Positions 35,829-43,446 of a DNA stretch of 64,000 nucleotides are shown here, one piece after another. Both the position numbers and the translations under genes were made by a program. The first letter of the stretch is position 1. Each line of letters opens with the position of its first letter. Source of the stretch: Phycisphaera sp. (GTDB taxonomy: Bacteria > Planctomycetota > Phycisphaerae > Phycisphaerales > Zrk34). The notes beneath the pieces are model-generated. The model did not search any database. It saw only the letters and a program-made list of their open reading frames with translations, and was not told where the DNA came from. The stretch covers positions 62,001-126,000 of the forward strand of contig WGMA01000012.1 in NCBI GenBank assembly GCA_016125285.1, written 5' to 3'.

Positions 35829-37928
35829 CTACTGCCGCGGCTCCACCCCCAGCAGGTGCCTCACGAAAAAGTCACGCCGTCGGCGGATGCCGTAGGGGAA
35901 CTCCGCCGCGCCGTGGTCGGAGCCGGGGACGACGAGCAGATCGAAGTCCTTGTCGGCCTTGATCAGGGCGTTGACGACCTGCATCGTCGACGCGGGGTCG
36001 ACGTTGTGGTCGAGCTCGCCGACGATCAGCATGAGGTGGCCCTCGAGGCGGTGGGCCTGCTCGACGTTGGAGTACGTGACGTACTGCTCGCCGACGGGCC
36101 AGCCCATGTACGCCTCGTTCCACCAGATCTTGTCCATGCGGTTGTCGTGGCAGCCGCAGTCGGACACCGCGACCTTGTAGAAGTCGTGATGCGCGATCAG
36201 CGCCCACGTCGAGCTCTGTCCGCCCGCCGACCCGCCGTAGATGCCGACGCGCGTCAGGTCCATCGCAGGGTCTTCCTTCGCGGCCGCTTTGATCCACGCG
36301 ATGCGGTCGTCGAACCCCGCCTCGGGCACGCGCTGATAGCACACGTCGTGAAACGCCCGGCTCCGCCAGTTCGTGCCGCGCCCGTCCATCTTCACCACGA
36401 TGAAGCCGATCTCCGCCAGCGCCTGCGCGTGGTACGACGTGATGAACTCCTTCGGCACGAACGCGCCGTGCGGCCCGGCGTAGATGTCTTCGATGACGGG
36501 GTACGTCTTCTTCGGGTCATAGTTGCTCGGCCGCCAAATGACGCCGTAGATGTCGGTCTTGCCGTCGGCGCCCTTCGCGACGAATCGCTGCGGCGGGCGC
36601 CAGCCGGTGTCGCGCAGCGCCGTGTCGTCACAGCGCTCGACCTCGCAGATCGCCTTGCCGTCGGACACGCGACGCAGCGTGTGCACGGGCGCGAGGTCGA
36701 CGCGGCTGTACGTGTCGAGCACGGTTTGGCGGTCCGGCGAGAACCACACCTTGTGCGTGCCGTCGCCCTCGGTGATGAACCGCACGTCGCCGGTGTCCAT
36801 GTTCGCCACGCCGTAGTGGAGGTAGTACGGGTCCTGCCCGGGCACGACGCCGGACGCGCTGAACCACACCTCGCGTTTCTTCTCGTCGACGCGCTGCACG
36901 TCGTGCACGACCCACTCGCCTCGGGTGATCGGCCGCGTCACCGCGCCGGTCTTCGCGTCGATCAGGTACAGGTGGTTCCACCCGCTGCGCTCCGACATCC
37001 AGATCAGTTCGCCGGTGGCGTCGAGGCGGCGGAGGTACGTCTTGTACGCGTAGTCGATGAACGTGTCGCTGTGCTCGTCGACGATCGCCGACGCCTTGCC
37101 GCTGCTCGCGTCCACGGCGATCACACGCAGCGTGTGGTGCCCGCGCTGGTTGAACAGGTACGTGAACCGCGTGCTGTCGCGGTCCCACGCCACGTCGTCG
37201 ATGTGCCACGGATTGTCCGCCAGCGTTTCGTCGACGGCGATCTCCTTCATCGTCGCCACGTCGAACAGCCGCGGCCGGGCGTACCACACGTCGTCGCCCG
37301 GCTTGAGGTAGTCGTAGTGATGCAGCTTCGGCTGGACCTGGTCCTTCGGCGACGACTCGATGAGGTACACCTTGCGGTCGGCGCCGCGGTGCTCACGCAT
37401 CACCACGAGATGCGACGAGTCGGGCGACCAGTAGAACTGATCGACGTAGCCGTCGGTCTCCGTGCCGTCGCTCGTGAGCTGGTGCACGTCGTCCTTGTGT
37501 TCGTTGCCGTCGGCGGCGCGGAGGTAGACGTTGCGGTCGCGCACCTCCGCGGTCCACTGGTGGTCGGGCGACGTCGCGGCGCGCCGGTCCACGGCGGGCC
37601 TCCGTCGCCCGCGTCGCTGCGGCGCGGCGCGCGTCCACTCCTCGTCGCTCGCGAAGCGGCGCTCGCCGTTGTCCAGATCGATGTAGATGAACTGCGCCGG
37701 GCCGTCGGCCACCTCGCGCCGGTACACGAACGCCGCGTCGAGCCAGCGCGCGTCGAGCTCTTCGTTGAGCACCTTGCCCGACACGCGGGCGCGCCAGCCG
37801 TCGGCGCGCTCGTAGTCGGCCTTCGTGCCCTGCCCCGCGGCGCTGCGCATCAGCGGCGGCGTCAGCATCGCCAGCAGCGCCAGCAGCACGGCACACGATA
37901 TCGATAGAGATGTCCGCTTCACGCTCAA
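35829..37928 (-). CDS. Exported prolyl oligopeptidase, dipeptidyl-peptidase IV type (S9B)
   Basis: 699 aa. Signal peptide SLSISCAVLLALLAMLTPPL. Residues about 50-430 are the DPP-IV beta-propeller (YVDQFYWSPDSSHLVVMREH, GWNHLYLIDAKTGAVTRPIT). The alpha/beta-hydrolase domain follows, with the catalytic triad visible: Ser in GIYGGSAGGQSS (about 567), Asp in IVGELDHNVDP (about 639) and His in VPGSDHGAAEFPYG (about 671). It cleaves X-Pro dipeptides from peptide N-termini in well-studied relatives; the substrate here is unknown. Convergent with the HEPN gene, 5 bases apart. Confidence 0.88.
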   Translation of the reverse strand: MSVKRTSLSISCAVLLALLAMLTPPLMRSAAGQGTKADYERADGWRARVSGKVLNEELDARWLDAAFVYRREVADGPAQFIYIDLDNGERRFASDEEWTRAAPQRRGRRRPAVDRRAATSPDHQWTAEVRDRNVYLRAADGNEHKDDVHQLTSDGTETDGYVDQFYWSPDSSHLVVMREHRGADRKVYLIESSPKDQVQPKLHHYDYLKPGDDVWYARPRLFDVATMKEIAVDETLADNPWHIDDVAWDRDSTRFTYLFNQRGHHTLRVIAVDASSGKASAIVDEHSDTFIDYAYKTYLRRLDATGELIWMSERSGWNHLYLIDAKTGAVTRPITRGEWVVHDVQRVDEKKREVWFSASGVVPGQDPYYLHYGVANMDTGDVRFITEGDGTHKVWFSPDRQTVLDTYSRVDLAPVHTLRRVSDGKAICEVERCDDTALRDTGWRPPQRFVAKGADGKTDIYGVIWRPSNYDPKKTYPVIEDIYAGPHGAFVPKEFITSYHAQALAEIGFIVVKMDGRGTNWRSRAFHDVCYQRVPEAGFDDRIAWIKAAAKEDPAMDLTRVGIYGGSAGGQSSTWALIAHHDFYKVAVSDCGCHDNRMDKIWWNEAYMGWPVGEQYVTYSNVEQAHRLEGHLMLIVGELDHNVDPASTMQVVNALIKADKDFDLLVVPGSDHGAAEFPYGIRRRRDFFVRHLLGVEPRQ

Positions 37929-38032
37929 CCTGCCTCACACATAAACACGTGGGCATGTTAGCAGCGCGCGCACGAAACGTACCGGCCATGAATTCAACGG
38001 GAGCGGACGACGCGTATCGTCCGCCGCGGGTG

Positions 38033-38230
38033 TCAGTTGCGTGCCTCGACGCGCTCGAGGTCGTTCTGACTGATCAGGTAGCGCTGCCCGGTCTCGGTAT
38101 CGAGCAGGCCGCGCACCTCGCCGCCGGGCTCGTCACAACGAACGATGTGCTTGTTGCACAGCAGCAACTCCACGAACTGATCACGGTCCACATAACGACG
38201 CGACTTGAAACTGGCTTCAGCGACGTTCAT
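38033..38230 (-). CDS. Small hypothetical protein, 65 aa
   Basis: Begins MNVAEASFKSRRYVDRDQFV and ends LISQNDLERVEARN. It is soluble, with two cysteines (LLLCNKHIVRCDE) in the middle and a short beta-rich centre. GGAG 8 bases upstream of the ATG at 38230 gives a good start; a longer reading from 38338 has no support. I do not recognise the family. The upstream 260 bases to the sulfatase contain the sulfatase promoter region only. Confidence 0.55.
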   Translation of the reverse strand: MNVAEASFKSRRYVDRDQFVELLLCNKHIVRCDEPGGEVRGLLDTETGQRYLISQNDLERVEARN

Positions 38231-38493
38231 GCGTTGGCTCCTAAAAGGCTCGACCGACTCAACGACAAAGAGCCGACCTTGCATGACCTTGCTTGTCAAT
38301 CCGGGCGCATGGTAGACCGTACCGGAGCCACGCCGCAACGGGTCAACGGGCTGATTGTTGGTTAAGTGAAACCCCGGATTCGGCTCGGGTGTCGACGCCG
38401 CGCGGCGCTGCTATAGTCTCTGCGGGCCGAACCCTTAACCTATCCCTGTTACCTAACCCGCGTTACGGAGCAGCGGACGGAGGCACGCGGACC

Positions 38494-40053
38494 ATGACGC
38501 ATCAGCGCCACCCCCGGCAGACCCGATTGGGCGATCGTTATTTAATTGTGAGTTCTCTGTTAAGAGCCCTTGTGGGGGCCGCGGCGGCGGTCGCGCTCGC
38601 GGTGGGACTCGGCTTTTCGACGCACGCCGCGCGCGCCGCCGACAAGCCGCTCAACATCGTGTTCTTCCTCGTCGATGACTACGGCTACATGGACGTGCAC
38701 GCGTACAACCCCGACTCGTTCTACGACACGCCCAACATCGATCGTCTCGCGGCGCGCGGCATGCGCTTCACCAACGGTTACGCCGCGAACCCCGTCTGCT
38801 CGCCCACACGCTACTCGATCCTCACCGGCAAGTACCCCACGCGTGTCGGCGCGACGAATTACTTCGGCGGCAAACGCAGCGGCACGTTCAATCCCGCGCC
38901 GCTCAACGAGGTGATGCCGCTCGAAGAAGTCACCATCGCCGAGGCGCTCAAGGCGCACGGCTACGCAACCTTCTTCGCCGGCAAGTGGCACCTCGGACCG
39001 AGCGAAGAGTACTGGCCGGAGCATCAGGGCTTCGACGTCAACAAGGGCGGATGGAAAAACGGCGGCCCCTGGGGCGGCAAGCACTACTTCAGCCCGTACG
39101 ACAACCCGAGGCTCCCGGACGGTCCGCCCGGCGAGCACCTGCCCGATCGTCTGTCCGACGAGACGGTGAAGTTCATCGAGGCGCACAAGGACGGCCCGTT
39201 CTTCGCGTACCTGTCGTTCTACTCGGTGCACATGCCGCTGATGGGACCGCAGCCGCTGATCGACAAGTACAAGAAGAAGGCCGAGCGGCTCGGGCTCGAC
39301 GAGAAGAACGCGTTCAGCGTCGAGGAGGAAGTCGCGCCGGGCAAGGACTACGGCAAGATGACGCACAAGCTGCGCGTGCAGCAGAGCCACGCGGTGTACG
39401 CGTCGATGGTCGAGTCGATGGACGCCGCGGTGGGCAAGGTCGTCGACAAGCTCGACGCGCTGGGCCTGAGCGACAACACGGCGATCTGCTTCATGTCCGA
39501 CAACGGCGGGCTCGCGACGTCGGAGGGCTGGGCGACGTCGAACCAGCCGCTGCGCGGCGGCAAGGGCTGGGTCTACGAGGGCGGCATCCGCGAGCCTTAC
39601 ATGATCGTCTGGCCCGGCGTGACGAAGCCCGGCTCGACGTGCGACGTGCCGGTGATCTCCACCGACTTCTACCCGACCATCCTCGACATGGTCGGGCTGC
39701 CCCTGCTGCCCGATCAGCACCGCGACGGCGTGTCGCTCACCCCGCTGCTGCGCGGCGGCAGCCAGCTGGCGCGCGAGGCGCTCTACTGGCACTACCCGCA
39801 CTACTCCAACCAGGGCGGCTTCCCCGGCGGCGCGATCCGCATCGGCGACTGGAAACTCATCGAGCGCTACGAGGACGGCCGCGTCCACCTGTACAACCTC
39901 GCGAAGGACATCGCCGAAAAGAAGGACCAGGCCGCGGAGTTCCCCGACCGCGTCAAAGAGATGCGCGCCAAGCTGCACGCGTGGTACCGCGACGTGGACG
40001 CCAAGTTCCTCGAGCCCAAGGGCAACGGCCCCAAGCCGTGGCGCCCGGAGTAG
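38494..40053 (+). CDS. Exported sulfatase
   Basis: 519 aa. N-terminal signal peptide (ALVGAAAAVALAVGLGFSTH). The alkaline-phosphatase-fold sulfatase sequence starts NIVFFLVDDYGYMD with a metal Asp pair. The formylglycine site is PVCSPTRYSILTGKYPTR: CSPTR fits C-x-P-x-R, so Cys is expected to be oxidised to formylglycine by a maturase encoded elsewhere. Other metal ligands: GKWHLG, MSDNGG. The C-terminal part is IGDWKLIERYEDGRVHLYNL. It probably desulfates a polysaccharide outside the cytoplasm; substrate unknown. A TATAGT box upstream (about 38412) resembles the -10 of the MFS gene. Confidence 0.88.
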   Translation: MTHQRHPRQTRLGDRYLIVSSLLRALVGAAAAVALAVGLGFSTHAARAADKPLNIVFFLVDDYGYMDVHAYNPDSFYDTPNIDRLAARGMRFTNGYAANPVCSPTRYSILTGKYPTRVGATNYFGGKRSGTFNPAPLNEVMPLEEVTIAEALKAHGYATFFAGKWHLGPSEEYWPEHQGFDVNKGGWKNGGPWGGKHYFSPYDNPRLPDGPPGEHLPDRLSDETVKFIEAHKDGPFFAYLSFYSVHMPLMGPQPLIDKYKKKAERLGLDEKNAFSVEEEVAPGKDYGKMTHKLRVQQSHAVYASMVESMDAAVGKVVDKLDALGLSDNTAICFMSDNGGLATSEGWATSNQPLRGGKGWVYEGGIREPYMIVWPGVTKPGSTCDVPVISTDFYPTILDMVGLPLLPDQHRDGVSLTPLLRGGSQLAREALYWHYPHYSNQGGFPGGAIRIGDWKLIERYEDGRVHLYNLAKDIAEKKDQAAEFPDRVKEMRAKLHAWYRDVDAKFLEPKGNGPKPWRPE

Positions 40054-40056
40054 ATC

Positions 40057-40220
40057 CATTTGGTGATTTGGTGAAGTGGTGATCTGGTGATGTGGAATCG
40101 CTACGCTTAGCGACGTCGCTTGCGACGTGCTTTGCGCCCCTATGCGATGTGCGGCGATAACACACGGCAAGCCGCGTCGCTAAACAACACCAGATCACCA
40201 CTTCACCAAATCACCAAATG
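40057..40220. repeat. Perfect 33-bp inverted repeat enclosing a second palindrome
   Basis: The arms at 40057-40089 and 40188-40220 are exact reverse complements over 33 bases, made of the phrase TTTGGTGA and its variants. The 98-base centre (40095-40187) carries a TTTAGCGACG-family palindrome related to the one at 10805-10888 (outer TTAGCGACG and CGTCGCTAA). The element fills the gap between the convergent sulfatase and LuxR-type genes and could fold on both transcripts. Confidence 0.9.
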
Positions 40221-40223
40221 ATT

Positions 40224-41054
40224 TCAGTGTCCGTTCTGATGCTTCGCGTGGATGCCGTCGTGGCTGAACGTCAGGCAGCGGGCGACGAGTTCCTCGCGGC
40301 TGCACACGCCGAGCTCGGCGTAGAGGCGCTTGATGTGGTCGCGCACGGTGTGGGTGCTGATGCACAGGTCCGCGGCGATCCTGTGGGTGGCGTGCCCGGC
40401 GAGCAGCGCCTCGAGGACCTGGCGGAGGCGCGGCGGCAGCGGCTTGCCCGAGCGGGTGTCGTTGCCGCCGACCGAGGCGCCGTCGTGCTGCGGGCCGGGC
40501 GAGCACAGCCAGGCGCACTCCTCCCAGAACATCGCGATCAGCTGCCGGTCGTGCGCGGTGAACGCCTTGTCATCGGGGCAGCGGTACAGGCACAGCGCGT
40601 CGACCCAGTTGCGGCGGGTCAGCCGGTGCGTCACGCCGATCACGTGCGAGGGCGACATCGCGTGCGTGGCGTGCCCGTCGTGCCCGTCGGCCTCGGCGTC
40701 GTCTGGCCCGAACTGGATGACCGCCCGATGGCGCTGCTGCTCGTCGTAGACTTCGAGGCACGTCGGGCCGTGCTTGCGGATTCGGTCGGGTTTGGTGACG
40801 ACGCGTGCGATGATACCGGACTGCCACTGCTCGATGCCGACGATGTCGTGGGCGTGCAGGACGGTGGGTCGCCGTCGCTCGGCCGCGCCGGACAGCCGCA
40901 CGAGCGTGCCACAGACCGCGTCCACCGCGTCGCAGGCGGACCTGAGCACGTAACCCTCGCGTTCACCGGTAAATGCAGCGATGGTCACCGCATGGTGAAC
41001 CGTGCGGAGCATCCAGCGAACGTCCGGCTCCCTGATGATTCCTGCCTCTGCCAA
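40224..41054 (-). CDS. LuxR-type transcriptional regulator
   Basis: 276 aa. The C-terminal helix-turn-helix is of the LuxR/FixJ kind: LPPRLRQVLEALLAGHATHR, then STHTVRDHIKRLYAELGVCS. The first 190 residues are a soluble sensor region without a recognisable receiver phosphorylation site; it carries several His-rich phrases (GHDGHATHAMSPSHVIG). The C-terminus is also His-rich. It has no ATG at the proposed start; TTG at 41054 gives the full-length reading, ATG at 41012 is the alternative. Target genes are unknown; the divergent small RNA and MFS unit are the nearest candidates. Confidence 0.75.
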   Translation of the reverse strand: MAEAGIIREPDVRWMLRTVHHAVTIAAFTGEREGYVLRSACDAVDAVCGTLVRLSGAAERRRPTVLHAHDIVGIEQWQSGIIARVVTKPDRIRKHGPTCLEVYDEQQRHRAVIQFGPDDAEADGHDGHATHAMSPSHVIGVTHRLTRRNWVDALCLYRCPDDKAFTAHDRQLIAMFWEECAWLCSPGPQHDGASVGGNDTRSGKPLPPRLRQVLEALLAGHATHRIAADLCISTHTVRDHIKRLYAELGVCSREELVARCLTFSHDGIHAKHQNGH

Positions 41055-41214
41055 AACAGTCCCCGGCGAAGCATCCCTGCTTCATGCCAATGTACCCGGA
41101 ACGATGACGTGTGACCCCCACACGCGTTAACAGGGATTTTACCCGATGGCGTGAATTTTCCACAACCTGATTTTGCGGTAGTGCTTACACGGAAAATCCC
41201 CCTGTTCAGGGGAA

Positions 41215-41243
41215 TTGATCGATCTGTTTTGATCGGGCATACT
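41215..41243 (+). promoter_or_regulatory. Sigma-70-like promoter for a short transcript
   Basis: TTGATC (-35) at 41215-41220, spacer of exactly 17 bases, and CATACT (-10) at 41238-41243. A start near 41250 would be followed 60 bases later by a terminator hairpin. The upstream AT-rich stretch and a small palindrome (TCCCC ctgttca GGGGA) precede it. Confidence 0.55.
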
Positions 41244-41249
41244 CTTCCG

Positions 41250-41345
41250 GTCGCAATCATCCATACACGTCGTCCCACTGTCGGTGTTCCGGGGCGACAG
41301 GAAACGACCGAAACCCGCGAGCCAACGCCCGCGGGTTTTTTTATT
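41250..41345 (+). ncRNA. Candidate small RNA or attenuated leader, about 95 nt
   Basis: The predicted transcript runs from the promoter at 41215-41243 to the terminator ending near 41345. It contains one internal hairpin (CTGTCG at 41278-41283 with CGACAG at 41295-41300) before the terminator stem. No open frame with a ribosome site is present. The MFS gene downstream has its own promoter at 41400-41428, so a separate RNA is more likely than a leader, but premature termination of a longer leader cannot be excluded. Confidence 0.45.
41312..41343 (+). terminator. Intrinsic terminator of the candidate small RNA
   Basis: An 8-bp perfect stem (AACCCGCG with CGCGGGTT, 10-base loop) is followed by TTTTTTATT. 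Confidence 0.85.
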
Positions 41346-41399
41346 CAAACTGATCGCCTGACGAATATGTCGTGCCCCTTCAGGTACTACGTACACGGG

Positions 41400-41428
41400 T
41401 TGACAGCACGCGCCCACCGGCCTAGTCT
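41400..41428 (+). promoter_or_regulatory. Promoter of the MFS transporter gene
   Basis: Perfect TTGACA at 41400-41405, a 17-base spacer, and TAGTCT at 41423-41428, followed by a leader of about 63 bases to the ATG at 41499. The box CTAGTCTCTGCGG is close to CTATAGTCTCTGCGG in front of the sulfatase (about 38410), which suggests shared control. Confidence 0.7.
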
Positions 41429-41498
41429 CTGCGGTCTCTAACCTTCGGATACTCCCAAAACCAAAGCGGGCATACAACCTTTACAAGGGGATCGTTCC

Positions 41499-43316
41499 AT
41501 GAGCGAGAGTGAATCGGCGACCACCGGCGGCATGGGTGGCAACAAGGTGTTGTTCTGGGGTTGCTTCATCGCCCTGATTACCACGGCGTTCGGCTTCATC
41601 AGTCGCCTGTTCTTGCTCGGCGAGTGGGGTCCGGAGTTCGGACTGGACCCCGCGGAAGTCGGCCGGTTGGCCGGCATCGGCATCTGGCCCTTCGCCGTGT
41701 CGATCATCGGCTTCAGCCTCTTCATCGACAGGATCGGCTACAAGGCCGCGATGGTCTGCTCGTTCCTCGGCTATATCGTCTGGTCCATCATGGGCGTCAG
41801 CGCCTACTTCGTGTCCGATCACGGCAAGGGCAACCCGGAGCTGGGCTACTCGCTGCTCTACTGGGGCTCGCTGATCCTCGGCCTGTCCAACGGCACCGTC
41901 GAGGCGTACATCAACCCCGTCGTCGCCACGATGTTCAACAAGGACAAGACCAAGTGGCTGAACATCCTGCACGCCGGCTGGCCCGGCGGCCTGGTGATCG
42001 CCGGCCTGCTGACCGTCTTCCTCAACAGCGACATGGTCACCGGCGGCGGCGGACACATGATCCCGTGGTGGATCAAGATCGCCATCATCGCCCCGCCCGC
42101 CGTCATCTTCTTCCTCATCCTCATCGTCCAGAAGTTCCCCGAGCAGGAACGCGTCGCCTCCGGCGTGTCCTACCGGGAAATGCTCTGCGAGTTCGGCTTC
42201 CTCGCCGCCCTCATCGTTGGCTTCCTCATCACCCTGCAGCTCATGGACTTCTTCACCGGCGTCGAGTCGTTCAGCTACAAGACCGACACCGGCGAGTGGG
42301 CGCTCTACGGCTGGGCGACCGGCGTGTTCATCGCCGCGGGTGCTGCGATCGTCATCGCCTTCGGCGCCTACACACGCTCGATGGGCAGCCCCATGCTGTT
42401 CTTCCTCGCGCTGGTCATGATGCCGCTCGCCACCACCGAGATCGGCACCGACGGCTGGATCGAGCAGATCATGAAGGGCGTCGCTGAAGGTAAGTTCGAC
42501 CCCGGTCTCGTGCTCGTCTACACCTCGGCGATCATGATGGTCCTGCGCTTTTGCGCCGGCCCCATCGTCCACAAGCTCAGCCCCATCGGCCTGCTGATCA
42601 TGTCCGCCGCGTTCGCCATCGTCGGCCTCTACACGCTGTCGTTCACCACCGGCATGATGATCTTCGCCGCCGCCACGCTCTACGGCATCGGCAAGACGTT
42701 CTTCTGGCCCACCATGCTCGGCGTCGTTTCCGAGCAGACCCCCAAGGGCGGCGCCCTGACGCTTAACGCCATGGGCGGCATCGGCATGCTCGCCGTCGGC
42801 GTGCTCGGCTTCCCCTACATCGGCACCCTTCAGGCCGACAAGGCGATCCAAGCGGTCAAGAACAACGAGGCCGTCGTCGCTGCGCTGCCCGGACTCGTCA
42901 AGGACGGCGAACTGACCGTCACCAAGAAGAAGAGCATTTACCAGATCATCCAGTACGACACGATCGACGACGCGAAGCTCAACAAGCTCATCGAGGACAC
43001 GCTGCCCGATGACGACGCCGAGCTCGCGAAGATCACCGCCGAACGCGCCGCGGAGGGCAAGCCGGTCGAGAAGGACGAGGTCATCCTCACCGGTAAGGAA
43101 AAGGAGTTGGCCGACCAGATCGGCGACGTCAAGGCGAAGTCCACGCAGGGCGCGCTGGCCAACATGGCCCTGTTCCCCGGCATCATGCTCATCTCCTACA
43201 TCGTCCTGTTCCTCTACTTCAAGTCGAAGGGCGGCTACAAGGCGCAGGTCCTCGCAGGACACGCCGCCGACGACGAAGAGTTCACCGGTGGCGTCGAAGG
43301 ACCCGCCGGCGAGTAA
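41499..43316 (+). CDS. MFS transporter with a large hydrophilic loop before the last helix
   Basis: 605 aa inner-membrane protein of the major facilitator superfamily with about 12-13 helices. The A-like motif between helices 2 and 3 is FIDRIGYKAAMVCSFLG. The core ends near residue 445 (GGIGMLAVGVLGFPYIGTLQ), then about 110 charged residues (DGELTVTKKKSIYQ, LADQIGDVKAKS) precede a final helix (GIMLISYIVLFLYFKSKGG). This inserted loop has no recognised domain. Sugar or carboxylate import is the usual role of related planctomycete proteins; the substrate cannot be read from sequence. AAGGGG lies about 10 bases before the ATG. Own promoter and terminator. Confidence 0.85.
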   Translation: MSESESATTGGMGGNKVLFWGCFIALITTAFGFISRLFLLGEWGPEFGLDPAEVGRLAGIGIWPFAVSIIGFSLFIDRIGYKAAMVCSFLGYIVWSIMGVSAYFVSDHGKGNPELGYSLLYWGSLILGLSNGTVEAYINPVVATMFNKDKTKWLNILHAGWPGGLVIAGLLTVFLNSDMVTGGGGHMIPWWIKIAIIAPPAVIFFLILIVQKFPEQERVASGVSYREMLCEFGFLAALIVGFLITLQLMDFFTGVESFSYKTDTGEWALYGWATGVFIAAGAAIVIAFGAYTRSMGSPMLFFLALVMMPLATTEIGTDGWIEQIMKGVAEGKFDPGLVLVYTSAIMMVLRFCAGPIVHKLSPIGLLIMSAAFAIVGLYTLSFTTGMMIFAAATLYGIGKTFFWPTMLGVVSEQTPKGGALTLNAMGGIGMLAVGVLGFPYIGTLQADKAIQAVKNNEAVVAALPGLVKDGELTVTKKKSIYQIIQYDTIDDAKLNKLIEDTLPDDDAELAKITAERAAEGKPVEKDEVILTGKEKELADQIGDVKAKSTQGALANMALFPGIMLISYIVLFLYFKSKGGYKAQVLAGHAADDEEFTGGVEGPAGE

Positions 43317-43346
43317 GCGTCCGACGCTTCATCACGATCCACACCA

Positions 43347-43379
43347 AACCCCCGGCGCATCCGCGTCGGGGGTTTTTTG
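43347..43379 (+). terminator. Intrinsic terminator after the MFS transporter gene
   Basis: AACCCCCG and CGGGGGTT pair over 8 bp around a 12-base loop, followed by TTTTTT. Confidence 0.9.
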
Positions 43380-43446
43380 TAGGCCGATCTCTCTGACACC
43401 GGCCAGCGCGTCTCGGAGAGACTCGCCTACGCGGTATCATGCAACG

